Source: Vibrio spartinae (lineage in GTDB: Bacteria; Pseudomonadota; Gammaproteobacteria; Enterobacterales; Vibrionaceae). Taken from it: a stretch of 64,000 bases of DNA. Location: positions 1,665,001 to 1,729,000 of the forward strand of contig NZ_AP024907.1 in assembly GCF_024347135.1 (NCBI RefSeq), read 5' to 3'. Shown one piece after another: positions 55,927 to 64,000 of this stretch. The notes below the pieces were generated by a model. It was not told the origin of the DNA, made no database searches, and saw only the letters and a list, made by a program, of their open reading frames with translations. A program made the position numbers and the translations under genes. Within the stretch, counting starts at the first letter, position 1. Each line of letters starts with the position of its first letter.

Positions 55927-56013
55927 TTTCGCTATTCAAATCAATTGATATAAAGTACCGGACTCGGGTTTTTCCTGGTCCGGTTAAGCAGTAAACAGAA
56001 GAGAATCATTGTA

Positions 56014-56958
56014 ATGCAGTCAAAATCCAGCCGTTGGATAGGCCATGGAATTTATGCCGTCATGATGGTGTTGCTGGTGAGTGGGATCTATTTTTCCGGC
56101 AAAACGATTAATTATAATTGGCATTGGGATCGATTATGGCCCTATATCGTTAATACTGAGATGCAGAGTATCCGGGCCAGTGGTGATGGTGTATCCGTTA
56201 TCGAAGGCAATCACATTATTGTGAAATTTGATAACGGTGACCCCGATCAGGTCATCAAATCTTATGATCAGCGGGCGATTGGTGATGGCGATTTAATTTT
56301 CGAAGGGGATACCCTTGCACGGGTCGAAGATTGGAAATTCGGGCCGATAGCCGTCGGTCTTTGGGTGACGGTGAAAATCTCTTTTATCTCGCTCTTCTTT
56401 GCCATTTTTCTGGGCCTGATTTTCGGGCTGATGCGGGTGGCCAAAAATCAGACTGCCCGGGACCTTTCCCTAACCTATGTTGAAATCATTCGCGGAACAC
56501 CGTTACTGGTGCAGATTTTTATCGTGTACTTCTTTATCGGGACTGTATTGGATTTGGACCGATTTACCGCGGGGGTCGTCGCACTGTCGGTGTTTACCGG
56601 TGCTTATGTCGCAGAAATTATCCGGGCGGGGATTCAGTCTGTATCCAGTGGTCAGATGGAAGCGGCGCGTTCATTAGGGATGACTTACCCTCAGGCCATG
56701 CTGTATGTCATATTGCCGCAAGCCTTTAAGAGAACGTTACCACCGCTCGCCGGACAATTTATCAATCTGATTAAGGACTCGTCATTGGTTTCGGTGATTT
56801 CAATTACGGATCTGACTAAAGCGGGTCGGGAAGTGGTTGCGGGGAGTTTTGCTCCCTTTGAAGTTTGGTTTACCGTTGCAGCACTTTATCTGCTCGTCAC
56901 CGGTTCACTGTCGTGGGCGATCCAAGTATTAGAAAAGAGGTTATCGGCTAGTGACTAA
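56014..56958 (+). CDS. Polar amino-acid ABC importer, permease
   Basis: The 314-residue protein is longer than usual because a periplasmic insertion of about 70 residues follows the first membrane segment. The membrane core contains the HisM-type motif ([19 protein letters not shown]) and the EAA loop ([24 protein letters not shown]). It overlaps the ATPase gene by 8 bp. Confidence 0.92.
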   Translation: MQSKSSRWIGHGIYAVMMVLLVSGIYFSGKTINYNWHWDRLWPYIVNTEMQSIRASGDGVSVIEGNHIIVKFDNGDPDQVIKSYDQRAIGDGDLIFEGDTLARVEDWKFGPIAVGLWVTVKISFISLFFAIFLGLIFGLMRVAKNQTARDLSLTYVEIIRGTPLLVQIFIVYFFIGTVLDLDRFTAGVVALSVFTGAYVAEIIRAGIQSVSSGQMEAARSLGMTYPQAMLYVILPQAFKRTLPPLAGQFINLIKDSSLVSVISITDLTKAGREVVAGSFAPFEVWFTVAALYLLVTGSLSWAIQVLEKRLSASD

Positions 56959-57706
56959 TAATCAATATTCCGGTGAAGAAATGATTGTTGCCGAAGGGAT
57001 TGAAAAATTTTATCCCAATGGGTGCCATGCACTGAAATCAGTCAGTGCGACGGTGAAGAGAGGCGAAGTTGTTGCGATTATCGGACCTTCCGGTTCAGGA
57101 AAATCTACCTTCTTGCGGACGCTGAATCAACTTGAAGCCATTAACGAAGGTACGATTATCGTTGATGGTATCGATATGTATGCTAAATCAACGGATATCA
57201 ATCAACTGCGACAAAATGTCGGGATGGTGTTTCAAAGCTTTAATTTGTTTCCCCATAAGACAGCTTTAGAAAATGTGATGCTGGCACCACTGAAAGTGGG
57301 CAAACGTCCGGCGAAAGAGGTTGAAGTCGCCGCGAAAGCATTGATGACGCGGGTTGGTCTGGCTGAGCGGATGAATAACTATCCTTCGCATTTGTCCGGT
57401 GGACAACAACAACGTGTGGCGATTGCCCGGGCGTTGGCGATGGAACCGGATTTGATGCTGTTTGATGAACCGACATCCGCGCTTGACCCTGAAATGGTTG
57501 GTGAAGTATTGGATGTAATTAAGGGATTGGCAGCGGAAGGCATGACGATGGTGATTGTCACTCACGAAATGGGATTTGCCAAAGAGGTCGCAGACCGCGT
57601 ATTGTTCATGGAAGAAGGCGCACTGTTGGTGGATGATACACCTCAGGTTGTGTTTGAATCTCCGCCACATCCTCGCTTGCAGCAGTTTCTGGCTAAAATT
57701 TTATAA
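56951..57706 (+). CDS. Polar amino-acid ABC importer, ATPase
   Basis: GTG 56951 is kept as start; ATG 56981 ([11 protein letters not shown]) is an alternative. Walker [10 protein letters not shown], signature [12 protein letters not shown], Walker [13 protein letters not shown] and the H-loop THEMGFA are intact. The GlnQ/HisP type serves glutamine, glutamate, lysine or arginine. Confidence 0.92.
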   Translation: MTNNQYSGEEMIVAEGIEKFYPNGCHALKSVSATVKRGEVVAIIGPSGSGKSTFLRTLNQLEAINEGTIIVDGIDMYAKSTDINQLRQNVGMVFQSFNLFPHKTALENVMLAPLKVGKRPAKEVEVAAKALMTRVGLAERMNNYPSHLSGGQQQRVAIARALAMEPDLMLFDEPTSALDPEMVGEVLDVIKGLAAEGMTMVIVTHEMGFAKEVADRVLFMEEGALLVDDTPQVVFESPPHPRLQQFLAKIL

Positions 57707-57716
57707 CCAATACCTT

Positions 57717-57736
57717 CCGCCAGCGTTAACTGGCGG
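57717..57736. terminator. Hairpin between ABC operon and metR
   Basis: CCGCCAG-CGTTAA-CTGGCGG separates the convergent ATPase and metR genes. There is no long U-run. Confidence 0.5.
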
Positions 57737-57748
57737 GAGTCATTTCTA

Positions 57749-58660
57749 TCAGGCGATTCTTATCCCTTCTAAATGTGTTTTACACTGTTGCCGGGCCGTA
57801 GCAAAGAAAGCCTGTAGGTAACGTTTTTCTTTTTCCCCATGTCTTACAGCAGCAAACAGTCGCCGCCATAGTCCTTGTCCCAGTTGTTTGCTGGTGATCA
57901 GGCGCTGGCGAGAAAATTCGCTGATCGCCCAATTAGGCAGTGCCGCAACCCCTAAGCCAGCTGACACCATCTGAACCAGCATGAGCGTATTATCTGCCTG
58001 CTTCCATTTGAGCGGTTCTACATCGGCCGGATGAAGAAAGTGTTTATACACATCGAGACGCTGTTTCGGGACCGGATAAGTCAACATCGTCTGGTCGGCT
58101 AAGTCTGCGGGTTGGATGGCAGCCGCGTCAGCCAGCGGATGATTGATCGCGGTGACAAGACGCATTTCAAAATCAAACAACGGCTCATAGTGAATTTCGG
58201 AGCGAGGCATAATATCCGAAGTGATCAAGAGATCAAGCTCTCCTGCCAGTAGTGCCGGGAGGGGTTCGAAACCAAATCCGGAAGAAAAATCCAGTGTTAC
58301 ATCCGGCCAGCTGAGCTGGTACTCCTTAAGCGCAGGCATCAGCCATTGAAAGCAAGAATGGCAATCAATCGCCATATGCAGGCGTCCATTCACATCTTCT
58401 TTGAGACTGGCGATTTGGTGTTCTGCCTGAGCCATTCGCGGTAATACATCTTCCGCCAGCCGCAGCAAAATTTCACCTTCAGATGTAAATCGAACGGGGC
58501 GCGTTTTTCTGAGAAACAGCGGACTGCCAATCCGCGATTCCAGATCTTTAATCTGATGGGACAGAGCTGACTGGGTTAGGTGGAGTGCTGTCGCGGTTGC
58601 GGTTAAAGACCCCGTATCTCTGAGTGAAATCAATGTTTTGAGATGTTTGATTTCTAACAT
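57749..58660 (-). CDS. metR: LysR-type methionine regulator MetR
   Basis: The 303-residue protein starts MLEIKHLKTLISLRDTGSLTATA and has MetR-specific stretches (CHSCFQWLMPAL, ELDLLITSDIMPRSEIHY, DNTLMLVQMVSAGLGVAALP). MetR activates methionine genes with homocysteine as co-effector. The 275 bp upstream (58661-58935) hold its promoter and the terminator at 58867. Confidence 0.92.
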   Translation of the reverse strand: MLEIKHLKTLISLRDTGSLTATATALHLTQSALSHQIKDLESRIGSPLFLRKTRPVRFTSEGEILLRLAEDVLPRMAQAEHQIASLKEDVNGRLHMAIDCHSCFQWLMPALKEYQLSWPDVTLDFSSGFGFEPLPALLAGELDLLITSDIMPRSEIHYEPLFDFEMRLVTAINHPLADAAAIQPADLADQTMLTYPVPKQRLDVYKHFLHPADVEPLKWKQADNTLMLVQMVSAGLGVAALPNWAISEFSRQRLITSKQLGQGLWRRLFAAVRHGEKEKRYLQAFFATARQQCKTHLEGIRIA

Positions 58661-58866
58661 GAGTTTTCCTCATTCATGACTAATCATGTTGAATATTTTT
58701 ACTAAACTACGCTGATATTCATTGTATGTAAACATCCAGACGGCTATGTGAGTTAGTTAATTTCAATTTATTTTTATGATTATGAATTTTATTAATGTGG
58801 CAGTTGAGTCGTTGACGATTGGCGCGGAGAACTTGGTCAGTTTTATAAAGAAAGATTTCATCAATA

Positions 58867-58890
58867 AAAAGCCCCGATAACGGGGCTCTT
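58867..58890 (-). terminator. Terminator of the pilotin-yci group
   Basis: AGCCCCG-ATAA-CGGGGCT; on the minus strand it is followed by TTTTTAT. Confidence 0.8.
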
Positions 58891-58935
58891 TGCCATATGA
58901 TGGCACGATACAACTGACGAAATTGACCGGCTCAG

Positions 58936-59337
58936 TTATTGCTTTTTCGAATACTTGCTACACGCGGCTTGGTTGATCAGTTGATCAATCATTAGTTGTC
59001 CGCGGGTATTACGAATTTTTATCCGGTAGGCCAGTCCCGCATCGAGATTCGACTTGGTTTCTGTATTGGCACAGTAACTTTTGATGCTTTGGGTTAAAAG
59101 TGACTGTGTTGACTTGGCTTTAGGCGCATCATTGTTATAAATCATCATGATTTCAATGACACTTCCCTTTGACGAGGCGCGCATGATGGACAACGGTCCG
59201 GACTTAATCGGGAGTTCAGCATGAATAATACTTGCCCGGTTGGCTGCAAGGAGCTCTAGCTGTTTTTGCTCATTATTACTACTACAACCGATTAAGAGAG
59301 CACTTAGCCCAACTGCAATACATATTTTTCTTATCAT
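58936..59337 (-). CDS. T2SS pilotin candidate, GspS-beta/AspS lipoprotein
   Basis: The 133-residue protein has a lipobox (LLIGCSS) and two further Cys residues (YCAN and AACS), which in AspS form a disulfide. The pattern ANRASIIHAELPI, SSKGSVIEIMMIY, YRIKIRNTRGQLM fits my memory of the Vibrio type II secretion pilotin, which carries the secretin to the outer membrane. A generic lipoprotein is the alternative. Confidence 0.7.
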   Translation of the reverse strand: MIRKICIAVGLSALLIGCSSNNEQKQLELLAANRASIIHAELPIKSGPLSIMRASSKGSVIEIMMIYNNDAPKAKSTQSLLTQSIKSYCANTETKSNLDAGLAYRIKIRNTRGQLMIDQLINQAACSKYSKKQ

Positions 59338-59357
59338 GGAATGCTATTCTCAGATCG

Positions 59358-59654
59358 TTAAAAAACTTGTTTATAGGGTTTGACGATCACAGACTGGTAC
59401 ACACCAGCTGTGACATAAGGGTCGGCATCTGCCCATGTCTTGGCTTCATCCAGAGACGCAAAATCAGCAATGACTGTTGATCCGGTGAATCCGGCTTCTC
59501 CCGGGTTATCTGAGTCAATAGCAGGCAGAGGCCCGGCAGTGAGTAAGCGCCCTTCATTTTGTAACAGCTGTAATCTTTCCAGATGCTGCGGCCGGGCGCC
59601 CATCCGCTTCTCTAAAGAGTTTTCTACATCTTGAGAAAATATGACATACCACAT
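59358..59654 (-). CDS. yciI: YciI-family protein
   Basis: ATG 59654 ([17 protein letters not shown]) is the conserved start. The 98-residue ferredoxin-like protein has the His in RPQHLERL and GPLPA typical of the family. Biochemical role not established. Confidence 0.88.
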   Translation of the reverse strand: MWYVIFSQDVENSLEKRMGARPQHLERLQLLQNEGRLLTAGPLPAIDSDNPGEAGFTGSTVIADFASLDEAKTWADADPYVTAGVYQSVIVKPYKQVF

Positions 59655-59740
59655 ATTTATATCCTTATACAAAAGTCGGGCAATTGACGCGACTTGTGTT
59701 CACTCTCCGGCCTGCGGCTTTGGGAGAACAATGATTTATC

Positions 59741-60142
59741 TTATGGGTGAAGCTCAATCATTCTCGGGCGTCCGTCACTATCGACGGCCACGTAGTTGAA
59801 TGTGGCTTCACAGACCTGAAACCGATCACCGATACCGTGTGCATGAACGGGCTTAACCCAGACTTCAAGCTCAACTGACATGGAGCTACGACCAATGCGG
59901 ACACATTCACCATAACAACAAACCACATCACCGACACTCACCGGTTTTTTAAAGGCAATGCTTGATACGGAGACTGTCACAATTCTGCCGTGTGAAATTT
60001 CTTTTGCCAGAATGCCTCCGGCCAAATCCAGCTGTGACATAATCCAACCGCCAAAAATATCACCGTTAGCGTTGGTATCCGCTGGCATTGCAAGTGTTCG
60101 TGAAAGGAGCTGGCCTTTCGGGGTATTCACTTCAGACTTCAT
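59741..60142 (-). CDS. yciA: Acyl-CoA thioesterase YciA
   Basis: The 133-residue hotdog-fold protein has the catalytic Asp in ANGDIFGGWIMSQLDLAGG and the RIVTVSVSSIAFKKPV strand. It cleaves acyl-CoA esters. Confidence 0.92.
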   Translation of the reverse strand: MKSEVNTPKGQLLSRTLAMPADTNANGDIFGGWIMSQLDLAGGILAKEISHGRIVTVSVSSIAFKKPVSVGDVVCCYGECVRIGRSSMSVELEVWVKPVHAHGIGDRFQVCEATFNYVAVDSDGRPRMIELHP

Positions 60143-60295
60143 AATTTCGTACTACATAGGTTGAATGCTTTCAGGAGAAGCGTCGATTCATCAATCAAAT
60201 ACAATGAATTCATCCAACTTCGAAACAATAACAGATGGTGCATCGGATTTCACAAAGAAGCAAGAAAGAACCGATGCAAGTTCACGTTTTTCACC

Positions 60296-60835
60296 CTATT
60301 GATGATCTTCATCTTTGGGTAATCGGGTATAGATGTATATACCAGTGAATAAGGTGTATACCAGTGTTGCGATCAGCAGACCAAAGACTTTGAAATCGAC
60401 CCAAACATCTAAAGGCAACTTGAACGCGACATAGACATTAATGGCTGCACAGGCAACAAAAAAGAATACCCAGGCCCAGTTAATTTTTGACCAGACGTCA
60501 TCCGGAAGTTGTAGCTCTTTACCCAACATGCTTTTAATCGCTGATTTGCCCATAAGATGAGTCACCGTCAGGCCGATGGCAAAGACAAGATAGACGATGG
60601 TAACTTTCCACTTAATAAAATTGGCATCATGGAGGAAAATCGTCATCCCACCGAACACTGCGACCAGAACAAAAGTAATGACCTGCATTTTTTCGACTTT
60701 TTTATACCAAAAGTAGGTGATAGCAATTTGCATCGCACTGGCAATAATCAGGGCACCTGTTGCTACATAGATGTCGTATAGCTTGAACAGCACGAAAAAC
60801 ACAATAAGTGGGATAAAGTCGATCAGTTGTTTCAT
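60296..60835 (-). CDS. yciB: Inner-membrane septation protein YciB (IspZ)
   Basis: The 179-residue protein has five hydrophobic segments and starts [21 protein letters not shown], the family signature. It is involved in envelope assembly and division. It heads the yciB-yciA-yciI-pilotin series. Confidence 0.93.
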   Translation of the reverse strand: MKQLIDFIPLIVFFVLFKLYDIYVATGALIIASAMQIAITYFWYKKVEKMQVITFVLVAVFGGMTIFLHDANFIKWKVTIVYLVFAIGLTVTHLMGKSAIKSMLGKELQLPDDVWSKINWAWVFFFVACAAINVYVAFKLPLDVWVDFKVFGLLIATLVYTLFTGIYIYTRLPKDEDHQ

Positions 60836-61380
60836 GGGTATTCAGTCCTTCACTAGAGAGCGCTACAGTCTAACTAAAATTGACAGGTATCTGAATAGTC
60901 AGATCATGTTTTGTCACGATTTCTGACTATCAGAGTGGGTTTGGGGCGGATTTGAGTGTCACTTTGCTTTTGCTGAGTGTTTTAGAGCAAGAAATATTAT
61001 AAAACTAAGCACCTAAAAAGGTTATAGGATTGGAGGATTACTTTATGATGGTTAATATTTTGTATGTTTAATTGTAATAAAATTAATACATTAAAATGTC
61101 TCTATTTAAAAAGATATGTTTGCAACAAAATGCCAGATCGCAGATATATAACAACTTCTTTTTTATATAAACCAGCTCAAATAAATTTGTATAAATATTA
61201 ACCAATGAATGAGCTTAATTTATACGGATTAAAATATAAGGAGGGTGATATTGGAATTTTGATCACGTTTTTTATACTTGTTAATATGATAAGTTTTCTC
61301 AAATTTTATAAAACTATTGTTCTTATATATTCAATAATTATTATCAATCATATTTGCTAAGTTTAAAATGGGATATTTAC
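60836..61380. other. AT-rich intergenic region
   Basis: A 545-bp stretch between the divergent yciB and lipoprotein genes. It turns markedly AT-rich from about 61000. I see no RNA gene, repeat or operator; promoters for both sides should be here. Confidence 0.4.
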
Positions 61381-62091
61381 ATGAGAGAAAAAATGGGGAC
61401 GTTGAAATTAGGCCTTAAGAGTTTTGTTATGGCTGGTCTAGCTATATTATTAGCCGCTTGTTCGAGCACTCCTCAACCAACAGTCACACTAGATACAAAC
61501 TTTGTCAATGAGCACTTAAAAGTTGGGGTTTTATATATACCACCTCAAGAGGAAGCAACTACACACATATTTGGCGCTTCTTGTTTACTATGTTATGGAT
61601 TTGCATCGACATTAACAAGTGAATTAGATACCTATTTAGAGAAAAATATTACAACAGACGAGTTAATAAAAATAAGAGATTTGGTATTATCAGAATATTC
61701 ACAGCGTTCACAAGAAACAAAGTTGGTATCCTTACCTTCCTCAATAAAAGATTTAAAAGATTTTAATGGAGATCTTGGTTTTGCTAAGAAAGATTTTAGG
61801 TCATTGAAAGAAATTTTAGATATTGATGTACTTGTTGTTTTACATATCACTAGATATGGAGCCTTCCGCAGTTTTTCGGATTATATCCCTAATGGTGATC
61901 CTCAAGGCTATGTGGCTGGATTGCTATATTCAGTCGATTTAAATAGTAATGCATATGTTCAATATTTAGATATTACTGAAGTCGTTCAACCATCTGGTGA
62001 ATGGGACGAGCCGAAAGAATTTCCAAGTGTCACGACGTCGTACTATCAAGCGATTGAAAATGTAAAACAAAAAATTAAAGATGCAATTTAA
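61381..62091 (+). CDS. Lipoprotein of unknown function 1
   Basis: I do not recognise the family. The start may be ATG 61381 or 61393; a lipobox (LAILLAAC) follows, then CSSTPQP. The mature part has two close Cys residues (CLLC) and a beta-rich core (DVLVVLHITRYGAF). Its stop overlaps the frame of the next lipoprotein gene, so the two form a pair. Confidence 0.65.
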   Translation: MREKMGTLKLGLKSFVMAGLAILLAACSSTPQPTVTLDTNFVNEHLKVGVLYIPPQEEATTHIFGASCLLCYGFASTLTSELDTYLEKNITTDELIKIRDLVLSEYSQRSQETKLVSLPSSIKDLKDFNGDLGFAKKDFRSLKEILDIDVLVVLHITRYGAFRSFSDYIPNGDPQGYVAGLLYSVDLNSNAYVQYLDITEVVQPSGEWDEPKEFPSVTTSYYQAIENVKQKIKDAI

Positions 62092-63001
62092 CTTATTGCT
62101 TTCTAAGGATAGTAAAATAAGCATGCGATTTTTTTTAATGATCTTTATGATAACTTTGGTTGGGTGTGGTAGCACACCCTATCAAGATGATTATACTAAA
62201 CATGTAAACTTGATAGCCGACGGTTATATTAATGATACTAACTTTAGGTTTACTTTCGAGGATCTATCGAGAGTTGATTTACGTGGATTATATTCACTTA
62301 ATGATACGATTAAATCTCCTAACATGTTGTATCAGGGGGATGCAGGACTCGTTGGCGTGATTGCTCAGATTAGTGCACGTATTGCGATGGTTCATTCACA
62401 AAGGGATGATAAATTAGCAAAGGAACAAGAGAAAGCAAACGAGCAAATTCAGCCTTTGAGAAAGATAGCAGATGAATTATCTCTGACTGACATGGTTGGG
62501 GATTATCATGCATACTTGGTCAATGCAGAAGAAGCAGATCGTAAGACTATCAACATAAAGCCTATTTTCTTCAGTAATAGTGATATGACAAATATTTCTA
62601 TTAAATCGATTGTCTGGTTATCATCATCAGACAAACATAAAAGTCGTAGGTATGGAATAAAATATAGAAACTTGATTCAGGTATATAGTCAGACGTTTAC
62701 AGAATCTCAAACCAAGAACCTTATTGATGGAAATGGTGAATTTTTGTCTCAGGTATTATCTTCTTTACTCAGGATGACATTATATGTAGTTAAAAATGAA
62801 TTAATGGGAAAATATTCTGAAATTAAAAATCCAGACCAGAATTTTTTAATTAAAGATAATTCTGGTGTAAAGGTTGTCCGTGGTTCTGCTGTAGATAATC
62901 GATGTGGATATAGAATTATCCAAGATATCCATTCTTGGTTCATTGCATATCCAGAAGCTGAGGCTCTTAGCCAGAATAAGGCTACGATACCATCCTGTTA
63001 A
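62081..63001 (+). CDS. Lipoprotein of unknown function 2
   Basis: I do not recognise the family. Start at ATG 62081 overlaps the upstream stop by 11 bp; ATG 62123 (MRFFLMIFMITLVGC) has AAGGA 13 bp before it and gives a shorter signal with the lipobox LVGC. The mature protein has a charged helix (RDDKLAKEQEKANEQ). It is AT-rich like its partner and clearly different from the core genes beside it. Confidence 0.65.
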   Translation: MQFNLLLSKDSKISMRFFLMIFMITLVGCGSTPYQDDYTKHVNLIADGYINDTNFRFTFEDLSRVDLRGLYSLNDTIKSPNMLYQGDAGLVGVIAQISARIAMVHSQRDDKLAKEQEKANEQIQPLRKIADELSLTDMVGDYHAYLVNAEEADRKTINIKPIFFSNSDMTNISIKSIVWLSSSDKHKSRRYGIKYRNLIQVYSQTFTESQTKNLIDGNGEFLSQVLSSLLRMTLYVVKNELMGKYSEIKNPDQNFLIKDNSGVKVVRGSAVDNRCGYRIIQDIHSWFIAYPEAEALSQNKATIPSC

Positions 63002-63056
63002 TACTGATTTAATTTTATTTGGTATCCAATATACTATTTTTCTTATGAGAGTAGGA

Positions 63057-63092
63057 GAAAGCCACTCATTGATGAGTGGCTTTCTTAAAACA
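63057..63092. terminator. Bidirectional terminator
   Basis: AAAGCCACTCA-TTGA-TGAGTGGCTTT separates the lipoprotein pair from the convergent symporter gene. Confidence 0.75.
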
Positions 63093-63101
63093 AGTGAACA
63101 G

Positions 63102-64000
63102 TTATGCTTCTTGTTCAACCGTATTTTCTTCTGGGGCCGGTTCTTCAATCAGAGAATCGACAATCACTGCACAGGCGGCATCACCCGTGATGTTCAGTGC
63201 GGTACGAATCATGTCGAAGATACGATCCAGAGCAAATAACAGCGGCAGACCTTCAATTGGAATTCCAGCCGCAAGTAGTACAGCGACGACAAGGAAAGAT
63301 GGCCCCGGAACACCTGCCTGACCGACAGCACCCAGTGTTGCTGTCACGATGATGGCGACATAAGAGCCCATGCTCAGGTCGATGTTGAATAGTTGAGCAA
63401 AGAAAACTGCAACCAGTCCGTAGTAAATTGCGTTACCGGACATGTTGATCGTAGCACCCAACGGGAGTACGAATGATGCGGTTGAGCTTCTGACACCCAG
63501 ATCGTTTTCAACTGCATCCATGGTCACTGGCAGCGTTGCCATTGACGATGCTGTAGAGAGGGCAACGGCTTGAGGCTTTTTCATTACGCCAATGAATTTA
63601 CGAGCTGATGTTTTGGTAAAAATCTGAATCATCAGTGGATAGACAATGAAACCAAAAATCAGAATAGCAGCAACATAGACGACAAAGAGTTTCAGTACAA
63701 CCGTCAGCGCACTGAAACCAAATGTACCGACGGCTTCTGCCATCAGGCCGAAAACCCCGATTGGCGCAATGACCATCACTTTATTGATCATCCAGACCAT
63801 GGCATCAACAATCGTGTTTATACCATTGATGATTGGCAAACGACGTTCTTCACTCTGTTTGGCGAGCGCCACACCGAAGAAAAGGCAGAACACCAGTATT
63901 TGTAGAATATTTGCGTTATTCAGTGACTGGAAAACGTTGGTTGGGATCATACCGATAATGGTTGCCCAAAAAGTAGGAAGTTCACCTTTTGACGCATATT
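63102..64000 (-). CDS. Dicarboxylate/amino-acid:cation symporter, partial (5' end outside window)
   Basis: The open frame continues past the window edge (YASKGELPTFWATIIGM before the internal Met at 63950). It shows the DAACS family C-terminal half: the serine-rich hairpin ALSTASSMATLPVT, SFVLPLGATINMSGNAIYYG and the second hairpin GAVGQAGVPGPSF. It imports dicarboxylates or glutamate/aspartate with Na+ or H+. A C-terminal acidic tail (EEPAPEENTVEQEA) ends the protein. Confidence 0.88.
   Translation of the reverse strand, partial: YASKGELPTFWATIIGMIPTNVFQSLNNANILQILVFCLFFGVALAKQSEERRLPIINGINTIVDAMVWMINKVMVIAPIGVFGLMAEAVGTFGFSALTVVLKLFVVYVAAILIFGFIVYPLMIQIFTKTSARKFIGVMKKPQAVALSTASSMATLPVTMDAVENDLGVRSSTASFVLPLGATINMSGNAIYYGLVAVFFAQLFNIDLSMGSYVAIIVTATLGAVGQAGVPGPSFLVVAVLLAAGIPIEGLPLLFALDRIFDMIRTALNITGDAACAVIVDSLIEEPAPEENTVEQEA

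Overview
The window looks like a chromosomal segment of a Vibrio-type gammaproteobacterium. The basis is the combination of KtrAB, FabV, PanP, HexR, TfoX, MetR, a YciB-YciA-YciI-pilotin cluster and a VgrG-headed type VI secretion (T6SS) island, all recognised from protein motifs. The species cannot be fixed from the sequence alone.

Positions 1-14060 form an accessory T6SS island. It opens with a complete vgrG, then a DNase effector of the PoNe type and its PoNi-type (DUF1911) immunity gene. Behind these lie three displaced cassettes. The first is a second copy of the vgrG 3' half fused to an intact peptidoglycan-hydrolase effector and a periplasmic immunity gene. The second is a 5'-truncated relative of that effector with one nonsense codon, plus an immunity gene split by an IS256-family insertion sequence. 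The third is a vgrG 5' remnant followed by an orphan immunity gene. Between the cassettes sits a repeated element of about 680 bp, present in three copies plus a 37-bp fragment. It has a terminator-like hairpin at its left edge, a minus-strand 64-codon ORF whose protein is identical in all copies, and a conserved structured region that can fold as a pseudoknot with an alternative pairing partner. I do not recognise this element, and it is the best candidate for something undescribed.

Positions 14086-19790 are a minus-strand operon: a LacI-family regulator carrying a seven-unit tandem repeat, an iron/putrescine/phosphonate-type ABC importer and a metallophosphoesterase. Positions 20237-25279 hold an M23 peptidase-bactofilin pair with overlapping genes, two decayed genes (an S41 peptidase and a GNAT acetyltransferase), a GT9 glycosyltransferase and a DUF134 regulator. 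Positions 25666-36000 hold a NifX-like metal protein, the MdlAB exporter, ApbE, the KtrAB potassium system, a PLP deaminase-like enzyme and FabV; a candidate small RNA lies upstream of fabV.

Positions 36019-49300 contain mostly core genes: a YidE/AspT-type transporter, grxA, hexR, panP, an HDOD protein, tfoX, an outer-membrane barrel protein, a two-component pair whose kinase has a degenerate receiver, a YdgA-like protein and serC. Positions 49363-60835 hold a YgiQ radical-SAM protein, an Lrp regulator divergent from a trans-sulfuration enzyme, a polar amino-acid ABC importer, metR, a T2SS pilotin candidate and yciI/yciA/yciB. The window ends with two AT-rich lipoprotein genes and a dicarboxylate symporter cut by the right edge.
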